Source: Curtobacterium sp. MCPF17_002 (GTDB lineage: Bacteria > Actinomycetota > Actinomycetes > Actinomycetales > Microbacteriaceae). Taken from it: a stretch of 64,000 nt of DNA. The stretch spans positions 2,790,001 through 2,854,000 of the forward strand of contig NZ_CP126251.1 in NCBI RefSeq assembly GCF_003234115.2, given 5' to 3'. Below, one piece after another: positions 48,393 to 56,793 of the stretch. Made by a program: the position numbers and the translations under genes. The notes below the pieces were generated by a model. The model searched no databases. It saw only the letters and a list, made by a program, of their open reading frames with translations, and had not been told where the DNA came from. Position 1 is the first letter of the stretch. Each line of letters opens with the position of its first letter.

Positions 48393-48956
48393 TCAGACCG
48401 GGGTGAGCGGCTGGAGTTCGCCCGCCGGCAGTTCGACCCGGATGCGGTCGCCCGGGCGGACGACCCCGCCGGCCACCACGACGGACATGACGCCGCCCTT
48501 CCGCTCCACCGAGCCGTCCTCGGCGCGGCCGAGCACCGCCCGCAGCAGCCCGGGTTCGAAGTCGTTGATCTGCTGGCACGGGTTCCGCAGCCCCGTGACG
48601 CGCACGCACGCTTCGTCTCCGAGGTGCAGGAGCGTGCCGGTCGGCAGCCCGAGCAGGTCGACGCCGCGGGTGGTCACGTTCTCGCCCATGTCGCCCGGAG
48701 CCACGGTGTACCCGGCGTCGGCGACCTCGTCGAAGACCTCCGCGTGCAGGAGGTGGACCTGCCGCAGGTTCGGCTGTGACGGGTCGCGGGCGACTCGGGA
48801 GCGGTGCTGCACCGTGGTGCCTGCGTGCGCGTCGCCCTCGATGCCCCATCCCTCGACGAGGACGACCTCGTCGACGACGGGCTTGCTGAAGTGGTGGGAG
48901 GAGTCCCGGCTCACGGCGACGATCGTCGGCTGCTCGGCTTCGAGATGAGGGGTCAC
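48393..48956 (-). CDS. MOSC domain protein
   Basis: 187 residues from GTG 48956, with no convincing ribosome site. DEVVLVEGWGIEGDAHAGTTVQHRSR and MGENVTTRGVDLLGLPTGTLLHLG lead to VRVTGLRNPCQQINDFEPGLL with the conserved Cys, then GGVMSVVVAGGVVRPGDRI. This is the short MOSC form, different from its convergent neighbour, with 33 bp between the stops. Partners of molybdenum cofactor enzymes are not seen nearby. Confidence 0.85.
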   Translation of the reverse strand: MTPHLEAEQPTIVAVSRDSSHHFSKPVVDEVVLVEGWGIEGDAHAGTTVQHRSRVARDPSQPNLRQVHLLHAEVFDEVADAGYTVAPGDMGENVTTRGVDLLGLPTGTLLHLGDEACVRVTGLRNPCQQINDFEPGLLRAVLGRAEDGSVERKGGVMSVVVAGGVVRPGDRIRVELPAGELQPLTPV

Positions 48957-49021
48957 GTGACGATCATGGCGCAGAACGGGCGGATCCCGAAGCGTGCTCC
49001 CTCGGCGGTCCTGCAGGGCGC

Positions 49022-49405
49022 TCAGTCCGCGGCCGCGCCGCGGGACGGGTCGATCGGTCGTTTCGCGCGCGGCAGCCCGGCGACCACGAGGTCGTAGGCG
49101 TTGCCGACCAGGTCCTCGACGAGGGTCTCGTCGATGCCGTCACCCGGGGACAGCGTGATCCAGTGCTGCTTGTTCATGTGCCAGCCCGGCGAGATCTCCT
49201 CGTGGTCACGCACCAGCGCGGCCCCGTGCGGCGGCGCGCACTTGAGGTTCACGATCGGCACGCCCCGCAACTCGGACGTCATCACGAACATCTTCCCGAC
49301 GACCTTGTAGACGAAGATGCCCTCGCTGAAGGGCTGCGTCTCCACCACCGCCGGAAGCCCCATCGCGGTGCGGATCGCCATCTCGTGCAACGCCTCGCCG
49401 TCCAT
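49022..49405 (-). CDS. MmcQ/YjbR family protein
   Basis: 127 residues. FVYKVVGKMFVMTSELRGVPIVNLKCAPPHGAALVRDHEEISPGWHMNKQHWITL (landmarks VVGKMFVM, VNLKCAP and GWHMNKQHWITL) and DLVGNAYDLVVAGLPRAKR are the complete CyaY-like/YjbR pattern. The fold can bind DNA, but the role is unknown. ATG 49405 gives the standard start MDGEALHEMA. Confidence 0.88.
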   Translation of the reverse strand: MDGEALHEMAIRTAMGLPAVVETQPFSEGIFVYKVVGKMFVMTSELRGVPIVNLKCAPPHGAALVRDHEEISPGWHMNKQHWITLSPGDGIDETLVEDLVGNAYDLVVAGLPRAKRPIDPSRGAAAD

Positions 49406-49549
49406 CCGAACAGCATGCCGCACACCGGTGACGTCGCGCCCTCGTTCTGGGGTGCGAGCGGGCCGCGCGCCCCGTCGTACGATCGACCCGCCGTGCACCC
49501 GACGCGGCGGCCGCTCCGCCGGTCCCGATCGTCCCTGGGGGAAGAACCC

Positions 49550-49849
49550 GTGCGTCTCACCCGTACCCTCGGCATCACTGCCGCCACCGTCGTCCTCGCA
49601 GCCTCCGTCGTCGTCGGCGGTGCGTCGACCGCCGAGGCCGCTCCGACCGTCTACAAGAACTGCACCGCCGTGCAGAAGGTGTACTCGGGCGGGATCGCGA
49701 AGAAGTCGGTCACGAAGAACCGCGTCACGTCGAAGGGCACGGTCACCTACCGTGCCCTCAAGGGCACGGTGAAGAAGGACGACGCGCTCTACAAGGCGAA
49801 CAAGAAGATGGACGCCGACGCCGACGGGATCGCCTGCGAGAAGAGCTGA
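49550..49849 (+). CDS. Secreted Excalibur calcium-binding domain protein
   Basis: 99 residues from GTG 49550. Residues 1-30 are a signal peptide (RLTRTLGITAATVVLAASV, cleavage near AEAAP). The mature part ends in an Excalibur domain: YKNCTAVQKVY near its start and DADADGIACEKS at the end, giving the calcium loop DxDxDG and the paired Cys. The usual two-repeat spacing is stretched by a Lys/Thr-rich insert (KSVTKNRVTSKGTVTY). It probably acts outside the cell or in the wall. Confidence 0.85.
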   Translation: MRLTRTLGITAATVVLAASVVVGGASTAEAAPTVYKNCTAVQKVYSGGIAKKSVTKNRVTSKGTVTYRALKGTVKKDDALYKANKKMDADADGIACEKS

Positions 49850-49860
49850 CGGGCGGGAGC

Positions 49861-49989
49861 CGCCCGCGTCGCAGCGCATCGCCACCGGCGGGACCCGCCC
49901 GCGTCGCATCTCGCAGCCGGCGAGACCCGTCCGCGTCGCAGCGCATCGCCGCGGGCGCTCCGCCCGCGTCGCAGCGCTCGCGTCGCAGG
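49861..49989. repeat. Degenerate 35-bp tandem repeat
   Basis: CGCCCGCGTCGCAGCGCATC-type units with GGCGGGACC spacers recur about four times between the Excalibur gene and the cysE stop. No gene is seen in this 140-bp gap. Confidence 0.7.
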
Positions 49990-50574
49990 TCAGAGCGGCG
50001 GGACGCCCTCGTGCCCGGACCGCGGGCGCGCCGTCCCGGCGACCCCGGTGACGACCGACCCCGCCGGGACGTCCTTCGTCACGACGGTGTTCGCCCCGAC
50101 GACGGAGTCCGGCCCGACCGTGATCGCGCCGATCAGCGACGAGCCGGCGCCGAGGACCACCCGGTCCCCCACGGCGGGGTGCCGACGGGCGCCCGGGCCG
50201 TGCTCGCCGCCGCGTCCGCCGAGGGTCACCCCGTGGAAGAGCACCACGTCGTCCCCGACGACTGCGGTCTCGCCGATGACGACCCCCATGCCGTGGTCGA
50301 TGAAGAAGCGTCGGCCGATGCGTGCGCCGGGGTGGATCTCGATCCCGGTCACGGACCGGGCGACCTGACCGATCACCCTTGCGACGAACCGTGAGCCGGG
50401 AAGTCCCTCGGCGATCCACAGCCGGTGCGTGAGCCGGTAGGTCCAGATGGCGTGCAGCCCCGAGTACACGATCGCGTTCTCGAGGTCACCACGGGAGGCG
50501 GGGTCACCGCGGCGTGCTGCGGCCAGGTCCTCCCGGACCGTCCGCAGCACGCCTCGTCGGGCGGCTCGCGTCAC
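49990..50574 (-). CDS. cysE: Serine O-acetyltransferase
   Basis: 194 residues, the short EpsC-like form. After a helical part come left-handed beta-helix hexapeptides: [34 protein letters not shown] (landmarks [13 protein letters not shown]), LFHGVTLGG and [23 protein letters not shown]. Catalytic His-Asp lie in IDHGMG. It makes O-acetylserine for the adjacent CysK. GTG 50574 overlaps the cysK stop (GTGA) and is preferred to the longer frame to 50628. Confidence 0.93.
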   Translation of the reverse strand: MTRAARRGVLRTVREDLAAARRGDPASRGDLENAIVYSGLHAIWTYRLTHRLWIAEGLPGSRFVARVIGQVARSVTGIEIHPGARIGRRFFIDHGMGVVIGETAVVGDDVVLFHGVTLGGRGGEHGPGARRHPAVGDRVVLGAGSSLIGAITVGPDSVVGANTVVTKDVPAGSVVTGVAGTARPRSGHEGVPPL

Positions 50575-51509
50575 GCAGAGAGTCCCTCGAAGAGCACCGT
50601 CGACAGGTAGCGCTCCCCGGTGTCGCACACGATGGCGACGATCCGCTTGCCCGCGTTCTCGGGTCGAGCGGCGATCTCGAGCGCCGCGTGGATGATCGCG
50701 CCGGAGGAGATACCGGCGAGGATCCCCTCGTCGGTCGCGAGCGCACGGGCGACACGGAGCGCATCGTCCAGCTCGACGTCGAAGACCTCGTCGATGACCG
50801 ACTGGTCGAGGACCTCGGGGATGAAGTTGGCGCCGATGCCGGCGATCTTGTGCGGACCGGCCTTGCCCTCGGTGAGGAGCGGCGAGTCCTTCGGCTCCAC
50901 GGCGACGATCTGCACGCCGGGCACCCGCTCCTTGAGCACCTGCCCGACGCCCGTGATGGTGCCGCCCGTGCCGACGCCCGCGACGAACACGTCGACGTGG
51001 CCCTCGGTGTCGCGGAGGATCTCCTCCGCCGTGGTGCGGCGGTGGATCGCGGCGTTCGCGGCGGTCTCGAACTGGTGGGCGAGGATAGCGCCGGGCGTCT
51101 CGTCGACGATGGAGGCGGCCTTCGACACGGCGCCCTTCATGCCCTCGCTGCCCGGGGTCAGGACGATCTCGGCACCGTACGCGCGCATCACCGCGCGACG
51201 CTCGACGCTCATCGTCTCGGGCATCGTGATGACCACCTTGTACCCGCGGGCCGCGCCGACGAGCGCGAGCGCGATGCCGGTGTTGCCGGAGGAGCCCTCG
51301 ACGATCGTGCCGCCCGGCTTCAGGTCGCCGGACTCCTCGGCCGCGTCGATGATCGCGACGCCGAGCCGGTCCTTCACGCTCGCGCCGGGGTTGTAGAACT
51401 CGAGCTTCGCCAGGACCTCGGCGCCGCCGGCCTTCGGCAGGCGGTTCAGCCGCACCAGCGGCGTGTTGCCGAACGCCTGCGAGATGTCGTCGTAGATGGT
51501 GCCGCTCAT
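50571..51509 (-). CDS. cysK: Cysteine synthase A (O-acetylserine sulfhydrylase)
   Basis: 312 residues. [30 protein letters not shown] with the PLP Lys, [20 protein letters not shown] (phosphate and substrate loop), [17 protein letters not shown] and [10 protein letters not shown] are all present. It replaces the acetyl group of O-acetylserine with sulfide. ATG 51509 is used; ATG 51524 would add five residues but overlaps the ribosome site GAGGA. cysK-cysE form one operon. A CTGGAGGC half repeat (51545-51558) lies upstream. Confidence 0.95.
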   Translation of the reverse strand: MSGTIYDDISQAFGNTPLVRLNRLPKAGGAEVLAKLEFYNPGASVKDRLGVAIIDAAEESGDLKPGGTIVEGSSGNTGIALALVGAARGYKVVITMPETMSVERRAVMRAYGAEIVLTPGSEGMKGAVSKAASIVDETPGAILAHQFETAANAAIHRRTTAEEILRDTEGHVDVFVAGVGTGGTITGVGQVLKERVPGVQIVAVEPKDSPLLTEGKAGPHKIAGIGANFIPEVLDQSVIDEVFDVELDDALRVARALATDEGILAGISSGAIIHAALEIAARPENAGKRIVAIVCDTGERYLSTVLFEGLSA

Positions 51510-51660
51510 CGGTTCCGTCCTCATCGGGTCAGGTCGCGTGCCCACCTCACTGGAGGCACGGCGTGCGCTGCGATCCTAGCGAGCGCACCCGACGTGTCCC
51601 TGTCTCGTGACGCACGCGCGTTCCGCGCGTATCGTGCGCCGCAACGACGAGGAGGTCGGG

Positions 51661-52332
51661 ATGTCCAAGGACGAGCAACCCGCAGCCGCGCCACCGGTGG
51701 TCGACCGCGCAGCGTTCGATGCGGCACTGGCCGACCAGGTGCGCGACGAGAAGGAACTGACGCGGCACGGGGACCGCGTCTCGGCGTCACGACGCCGCCT
51801 GCCGATGGTCCGGGTCGACGACTACGTCTTCGACGGTCCGGACGGGCCCGTCCGCCTGACCGAGCTGTTCGGCGACCGCTACCTGCTCCTGGTGCAGAAC
51901 GTCATGTACGCACCGGACTGGGAGGACGCCTGCCCGAGCTGCACCTGGGCCGTCGACACCCTGCCGGCGAACATGGGGCGCCTCGACGACGAGGCGATCG
52001 CGTTCGCGCTCGTGTCGCAGGCACCCGTGGAGAAGCTCGAACGGTGGCGCGAGCGGAAGGGGTGGCCGCACCGGTGGGTGTCGTCCGGCAACACGAGCTA
52101 CCACGACGACTGGGGCTGGACGATCCACCACGACGACTACGACGGCCCTGTGCCCGGGTACTCGTACTACCTGCTGCGCGACGGCCTGCCCTACCTGACC
52201 TACGCGACCGGCGCTCGCGGCACCGAGGCGGTCCTGCCGGTCGCGCACATCATGGACCGCACGGCGTACGGGCGGCAGCAGGACTGGGAGGACAGCCCCG
52301 ACGGCTGGCCGCAGTACCCCACGTACGGCTGA
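51661..52332 (+). CDS. DUF899 family thioredoxin-like protein
   Basis: 223 residues. LADQVRDEKELTRHGDRVSASRRRLPMVRVDDYVFDGPDGPVRLTELFGDRYLLLVQNVMY (landmarks RRRLPMVRV and LFGDRYLLLV) followed by CPSCTWAVDTL, where other family members keep a Cys pair, and SSGNTSYHDDWGWT. The family is a peroxiredoxin-like fold of unknown activity. AGGAGG lies 6 nt before ATG 51661. Confidence 0.88.
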   Translation: MSKDEQPAAAPPVVDRAAFDAALADQVRDEKELTRHGDRVSASRRRLPMVRVDDYVFDGPDGPVRLTELFGDRYLLLVQNVMYAPDWEDACPSCTWAVDTLPANMGRLDDEAIAFALVSQAPVEKLERWRERKGWPHRWVSSGNTSYHDDWGWTIHHDDYDGPVPGYSYYLLRDGLPYLTYATGARGTEAVLPVAHIMDRTAYGRQQDWEDSPDGWPQYPTYG

Positions 52333-52366
52333 CCCCGGGTCCCGCGGCTGCTCTCGTAGCGGCGCC

Positions 52367-52454
52367 GAGATCGCACTCCGTGCCGCTTCCCCCGGGCCTG
52401 AGATCGCAATCCGTGGTGCTTCGTCCGCCGGCGTCCCCGCCGAAGTGCGATCTC
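52367..52454. repeat. Degenerate GATCGCACTTCG-family repeat
   Basis: Two imperfect left arms (GAGATCGCACTCCGTG at 52367 and GAGATCGCAATCCGTG at 52400) are followed by one consensus right arm CGCCGAAGTGCGATCTCG ending at 52454. It lies between the convergent DUF899 and dipeptidase genes. Confidence 0.6.
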
Positions 52455-52485
52455 GCGCTCGCGACCCGCACGCACCCCGGACGGA

Positions 52486-53523
52486 TCAGCGGACGAAGGC
52501 CGTCCGCGCGAAGCGCTCGTCGGTCTCCTCGAGCACACGCAGCACGTTGCCACCGGCCAGCGCCCGGAGTTCGTCGGCAGCCCATCCGCGGCGCTGCAAC
52601 TCCGCCGCGAGCACCGGGTACCGCGAGACGTCCCGCAGGTCCGGCGGCAACACCGGCGTGCCGTCGTAGTCGCCGCCCAGCCCGATGTGCGCCGCTCCGG
52701 CGACCGCACGGGCGTGCTCGACGTGGTCGGCGACGTCGGACACGGTCACGAGCGGAGCCGCCCCCACCGAGCCGCCGTCCTCCCACTCGGCCCATGCCCG
52801 CGACACGAACTGCGGCACGAACGTGATCATCACGACGCCGCCGTTGTCGGCGAGGCGGGCGAGGACGTCGTCGGGGACGTTCCGCGGGTGGTCGTTGACG
52901 CCGACGGTCGACGAGTGGCTGAACACGACCGGCTGCGTGGCGACGTCGAGGGCGTCACGCATCGTCGCCGGTGCCGTGTGCGACAGGTCGACGAGCATGC
53001 CGATCCGCTCCATCTCCGCAACGACCTCGCGACCGCGGTCGGTCAGCCCGCCGTGCTCGCGGGCGCCCGTCGCCGAGTCCGCCCACGGAGTGTCGTCGTT
53101 GTGGGTGAGGGTCATGTACCGGACGCCGAGCCGGGCGAGGGTGCGGAGCACGGCCAGGTCGTCGCCGATGGAGTGACCCCCCTCGGCCCCGAGCAGCGAG
53201 GCGATGCGACCGGAGTCGATCGCCGCCCGGACCTCGACCGCCGTGCGCGCCAGCGCGAGCGACTCCGGGTACCGCTCGATGATCCGGTGCGCGACGTCCA
53301 CCTGCTGCAGGGTGGTGCGGACCGGGTCCGGGTCGTCGGCCGGCACGAACACGGACCAGAACTGCCCGACGACGCCGCCCGCGCGGAGCTTCGGCAGGTC
53401 GGTGTGCAGCGAACCGTCCTCGGAGTCGATGCCCTCGACGCCTGAGTCGTGACCGTCGCGACGCTCCCACGGCAGGTCGTTGTGGCCGTCGATGACCGGG
53501 AACGGGAGCGCGTCGAACGTCAT
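52486..53523 (-). CDS. Membrane dipeptidase-type peptidase M19
   Basis: 345 residues. PVIDGHNDLPWERR carries the His-x-Asp zinc pair, SLLGAEGGHSIGDDLAVL the bridging Glu, LVDLSHTAPATM and VVFSHSSTVG the remaining His ligands, and GLGGDYDGTPVLPPDL the catalytic Asp. M19 enzymes split dipeptides, often with a D- or dehydro C-terminal residue. No signal peptide is seen, so it is cytoplasmic. It is convergent with the DUF899 gene. Confidence 0.93.
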   Translation of the reverse strand: MTFDALPFPVIDGHNDLPWERRDGHDSGVEGIDSEDGSLHTDLPKLRAGGVVGQFWSVFVPADDPDPVRTTLQQVDVAHRIIERYPESLALARTAVEVRAAIDSGRIASLLGAEGGHSIGDDLAVLRTLARLGVRYMTLTHNDDTPWADSATGAREHGGLTDRGREVVAEMERIGMLVDLSHTAPATMRDALDVATQPVVFSHSSTVGVNDHPRNVPDDVLARLADNGGVVMITFVPQFVSRAWAEWEDGGSVGAAPLVTVSDVADHVEHARAVAGAAHIGLGGDYDGTPVLPPDLRDVSRYPVLAAELQRRGWAADELRALAGGNVLRVLEETDERFARTAFVR

Positions 53524-53566
53524 CCCACGACGCTACCGTCCGTCCCGCCGTCGTTAGGCTCGGCCC

Positions 53567-54142
53567 ATGGAACCCGTCACGCTCCGCACCGATCGGCTCG
53601 TGCTCTCCGTCCCGGAGCCCACGGACTCCGACGACGTCGTGGCCTACGCGAACGACCCGGACGTCATCGCGTACACACCCGTACCGGTGCCGTACGGCCA
53701 TGCCGAGGCGAAGCACTGGATCTCCGAGGTCGTCCGGCCCGGGTGGACAGCCGGCACACGCTACGAGTTCGGGGTCCGTCGCGCCGATGACCTCCGGCTG
53801 CTCGGCACCGTCGGCCTGTTCGGCTTCGTCGACGGCGCAGCCGAGATCGGCTACGCGATGCACCCGGACGGCCGCGGGAACGGGTTCATGACGGAGGCGG
53901 CGCGGGCTGTCCTCGACTGGGCCTTCGCGCCGGAGCCGCACGGGCTCGGGTTCGCGCGGGTGCAGTGGCGGGCGATCGCGACGAACACGCCGTCCGCGGC
54001 GATCGCCGAGCGGCTCGGCCTCCGGTACGAGGGCCGGCTCCGCTCCGGGGTGTTCCACCGCGGCGAGCGCCACGACCAGCTCATCGCCGCGGTGCTCCGT
54101 GACGACGACCGATCGGCGCCGACGGTCTGGCCGACCGCGTGA
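53567..54142 (+). CDS. GNAT acetyltransferase, RimJ-like
   Basis: 191 residues. LRTDRLVLSVPEPTDSDDVVAYANDPDVIAYTP, LLGTVGLFGFVDGAAEIGYAMHPDGRGNGFMTEAARAVLDWAF (landmarks EIGYAMHPDGRGNGFMTEA) contains the acetyl-CoA loop, and NTPSAAIAERLGLRYEGRL the last motif. Such enzymes acetylate N-termini of ribosomal proteins or small molecules. It overlaps the SRPBCC gene by GTGA. Confidence 0.9.
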   Translation: MEPVTLRTDRLVLSVPEPTDSDDVVAYANDPDVIAYTPVPVPYGHAEAKHWISEVVRPGWTAGTRYEFGVRRADDLRLLGTVGLFGFVDGAAEIGYAMHPDGRGNGFMTEAARAVLDWAFAPEPHGLGFARVQWRAIATNTPSAAIAERLGLRYEGRLRSGVFHRGERHDQLIAAVLRDDDRSAPTVWPTA

Positions 54143-54603
54143 CGGTGTCGTTCCGCGTCGTCACCGAGCTCGACGCGCCGCCGGAGCGCGCGTTCGCGCT
54201 GTCCCTCGACATCGGTGCGCACGAACGGTCGATGGCGGCGAGCAGCGAACGTGCCGTGGCCGGCACCACTTCCGGCACGATCGGGTTGGGTGAGACCGTC
54301 ACCTGGCGCGCGCGGCACTTCGGGGTCGTCTGGCAGATGACGAGCCGGATCACCGCCCTGGAGGCTCCCCACCAGTTCATCGACGAACAGGTCCGTGGTC
54401 CGTTCGCCCGGTTCCACCACGTCCATCGCTTCGAGCCGTCGGCTCGCGGCACCCGGATGGTCGACGACATCGAGTTCCGAGCGCCGCTCGGCCCGCTGGG
54501 ACTGGTGGCCGAGCAGGTCGCGCTGGCGCGCTACCTGCCGCGCCTCATCGCTGCCCGTAATGCGTCACTCGCCGCTGAACTCCGCGCCTCGGCCGGGGAC
54601 TGA
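54139..54603 (+). CDS. SRPBCC family protein
   Basis: 154 residues from GTG 54139. VSFRVVTELDAPPERAFALSLDIGAHERSMAAS (landmarks ELDAPPERAF) begins a START-like fold; GETVTWRARHFGVVWQMTSRITALEAPHQFIDEQ and HRFEPSARGTRMVDDIEFRAPLG match the cyclase/dehydrase-type SRPBCC group. A hydrophobic cavity would hold a small ligand, which is unknown. It is co-transcribed with the acetyltransferase gene. Confidence 0.85.
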   Translation: MTVSFRVVTELDAPPERAFALSLDIGAHERSMAASSERAVAGTTSGTIGLGETVTWRARHFGVVWQMTSRITALEAPHQFIDEQVRGPFARFHHVHRFEPSARGTRMVDDIEFRAPLGPLGLVAEQVALARYLPRLIAARNASLAAELRASAGD

Positions 54604-54609
54604 CCAGGT

Positions 54610-54670
54610 GCCGAGATCGCACTTCGTGCCGGATCGGCGCCGGCGTCGGCCGCCGGAGTGCGATCTCGGC
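54610..54670. repeat. GATCGCACTTCG-family palindrome
   Basis: GCCGAGATCGCACT and AGTGCGATCTCGGC are perfect 14-bp arms with a partly paired GC-rich loop. It lies between the convergent SRPBCC gene and the RpiR regulator gene, 7 bp after the former. Confidence 0.7.
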
Positions 54671-54703
54671 GACGAGCACGCGACGTGGGCGCGACGTCGG
54701 CGG

Positions 54704-55537
54704 TCACGGGGCCGTGAGCTCGCCGAGCGCGTCGTAGGCGTTCGCCACGGCGTCGACCCGCGTCCGCCCGCTCGGTCCGGACGCCTCGTACACGTCGTTG
54801 GCGATCGCGGCGACGACCGCGAACAGCGCCGCCATCGAGTCGAACGCCGACGGGGAGTCCACCGGGCAGAGGATCGCGGTGGCGGCAGGGGCCGCGATGA
54901 CCGCGGCGGTGGGGTCGCCGAGCACGACGACGTCTGCCCCGGTGCCAACGCAGTGCCCGACGAGGCGCCCGACCCCGGACGCGTGCCGTCGCACCGTGAC
55001 GATGACGACGAGGTCACGACGGTCGAGGTCGGCGACCTCTTCCCCGAGGCGCTGCCCGGGAGCCGGGCCGATCCGGACGTCCGGACGGACCTGAGCGAGC
55101 TGGGCGCGGAGCTGCAGGGCGATCGGGTAGGCGCCGCGCTCGCCGACCACGAGGACGCGTCGGGCCCGGACGATGCGACGCGCGAGCCGGGGGCGGTCCG
55201 CGCGGGCGAGCGAGGCGAACGCCGCGTCGAGGTTCCGCGACTCGACGGCGCGCTGGTCGACGTGGGCGGCGTCCTCCGCAGCCCAGGGCAGACCGGAACC
55301 CCGCGCGGACATGAGGTTCTGCCGGACCTCGGCGGCGTCCTGGAACCCGAGCGACCGGACGAGCCGCGAGACCGTGGCCTTCGACGTGCCCGACTCGGCG
55401 GCGAGCTCGGCCGAGGTGCCGACGAGCAGGAGCTCCGGATCGTGGCGCACCATCGCGGCGACGCGTCGTTCGGCCGGCGAGAGCTGCTCCCAGACGGAGT
55501 CGATGCGGGCGCGGACGTCGGGTCCGGCGGTGCTCAT
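54704..55537 (-). CDS. MurR/RpiR family transcriptional regulator
   Basis: 277 residues. N-terminal HTH_6: DSVWEQLSPAERRVAAMVRHDPELLLVGTSAELAAESGTSKATVSRLVRSLGF (landmarks AAESGTSKATVSRLVR). The C-terminal SIS domain (RRVLVVGERGAYPIALQL, DLVVIVTVRRHASGVGRL) normally binds phosphosugars; here it would sense a ureide-pathway compound. It is last in the allantoin operon, overlapping the allC-like gene by ATGA, so it probably controls it. Confidence 0.9.
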   Translation of the reverse strand: MSTAGPDVRARIDSVWEQLSPAERRVAAMVRHDPELLLVGTSAELAAESGTSKATVSRLVRSLGFQDAAEVRQNLMSARGSGLPWAAEDAAHVDQRAVESRNLDAAFASLARADRPRLARRIVRARRVLVVGERGAYPIALQLRAQLAQVRPDVRIGPAPGQRLGEEVADLDRRDLVVIVTVRRHASGVGRLVGHCVGTGADVVVLGDPTAAVIAAPAATAILCPVDSPSAFDSMAALFAVVAAIANDVYEASGPSGRTRVDAVANAYDALGELTAP

Positions 55538-56793
55538 GCGCGGGCCGCCCGTTCGACGGCGACGGCGAGTGCGTCGAGTCCGAGGGCGATGTCCTCGGTC
55601 GACACGAACTCGTCCGGGTGGTGACTGATGCCGTCCGGGTTCCGCAGGAAGAGCATCGCGACGTCGGTCACGAGCCCGAGGGACATGGCGTCGTGCCCGG
55701 CGCGGGAGAACAACTCCATCGGCTGGGACTCCCCCGTCGACTCGATCCCGGCCCGGACGGCGTCCATGAGCCGCGGCGCGCAGAACACGGCGGGCGCCCG
55801 GTGCACCTCGGTCGGCGTCACGCTGACCCCGCGGCGTTCCCCGATGAGCGTGAACGCCTTCGTGAGCTCGTCCCAGACCCGGTCGCGTCCTTCGTCGAAC
55901 TCACCGCGGAGGTCGACGGAGAACCGTGCCAGTCCCGGCACGACGTTGACCGCCCCGGGTTCGACGGTCATGGTGCCCACGGTCCCGACGTGCTGCGTCG
56001 CCCGGCAGATCCGCTCGACGGCGAGAGCGGCCTCGGCAGCGGCGAGCAGCGCGTCGTGCCGACGCTCGTACGGGGTGCCGCCGGCGTGCCGGGCTTCGCC
56101 GACGGCCTCGACGGTGAACCGCCGTGCGCTGGCGATGCTCGTGACGACGCCGAGCGCCTGACCGGCTTGTTCGAGGTACGGCCCCTGCTCGATGTGCGCC
56201 TCGAGGTAGCCGACGACGGCCGAGGGGTCCACGGCGGCCTCGGCGACGCGATCGGGCTCGAGCCCGAAGTCCGTGAACGCGTCGCGGAGGGTGACGCCCG
56301 CACCGTCCCGCAGGTCCCACCACGCTTCGTCCCACACCCCGGCGACCGCGGAGGACCCCAGCAGCGCCTTGCCGAACCGGGTGCCCTCTTCGTCGGAGAA
56401 GGCGATGACCTCGAGCGCGACGGGCAGCGGGCCGTCGGCGGTGAGCCGGGCGACGGTGCGGATCGCCATGAGGACCCCGACGATCCCGTCGTACCGACCG
56501 GCGTCGACCACGGTGTCGAGGTGCGAGCCGAGGAGCAGCACGGCGGCGTCCGGTGCGGCACCGTCGACCCGGCCGTGCAGGTTGCCGGCGGCGTCCTGCC
56601 AGGTGCGGAGCCCGGCGTCCTCCATCCAGCCCGCGACGAGGGTGTTGACCCGGGCGTGCTCGGGCGACAGGTAGACGCGGGTGATGCGGCCGGTCTCCTC
56701 GGTGACCAGGGCGAGTTCGTCGCACCAGCGTGCGACGAGCCCGGCGTCGACGGCGCCCAGGTCGGTGGCGGTGAGCACCGGGGTGTCGCTCAC
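55534..56793 (-). CDS. allC: Allantoate amidohydrolase / M20 Zn-dependent hydrolase
   Basis: 419 residues from GTG 56793. Metal motifs LLLGSHLDTVVDAGRYDGIVGVL, ALEVIAFSDEEGTRFGKALLGSSAVAG and YLEAHIEQGPYLE are typical of AllC and related N-carbamoyl amidohydrolases; SRAGHDAMSLG and GISHHPDEFVS hold the last ligands. In this operon it most likely converts allantoate to ureidoglycine with loss of ammonia and CO2. A carbamoylase for another substrate remains possible. It overlaps both neighbours by four bases. Confidence 0.88.
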   Translation of the reverse strand: MSDTPVLTATDLGAVDAGLVARWCDELALVTEETGRITRVYLSPEHARVNTLVAGWMEDAGLRTWQDAAGNLHGRVDGAAPDAAVLLLGSHLDTVVDAGRYDGIVGVLMAIRTVARLTADGPLPVALEVIAFSDEEGTRFGKALLGSSAVAGVWDEAWWDLRDGAGVTLRDAFTDFGLEPDRVAEAAVDPSAVVGYLEAHIEQGPYLEQAGQALGVVTSIASARRFTVEAVGEARHAGGTPYERRHDALLAAAEAALAVERICRATQHVGTVGTMTVEPGAVNVVPGLARFSVDLRGEFDEGRDRVWDELTKAFTLIGERRGVSVTPTEVHRAPAVFCAPRLMDAVRAGIESTGESQPMELFSRAGHDAMSLGLVTDVAMLFLRNPDGISHHPDEFVSTEDIALGLDALAVAVERAARA

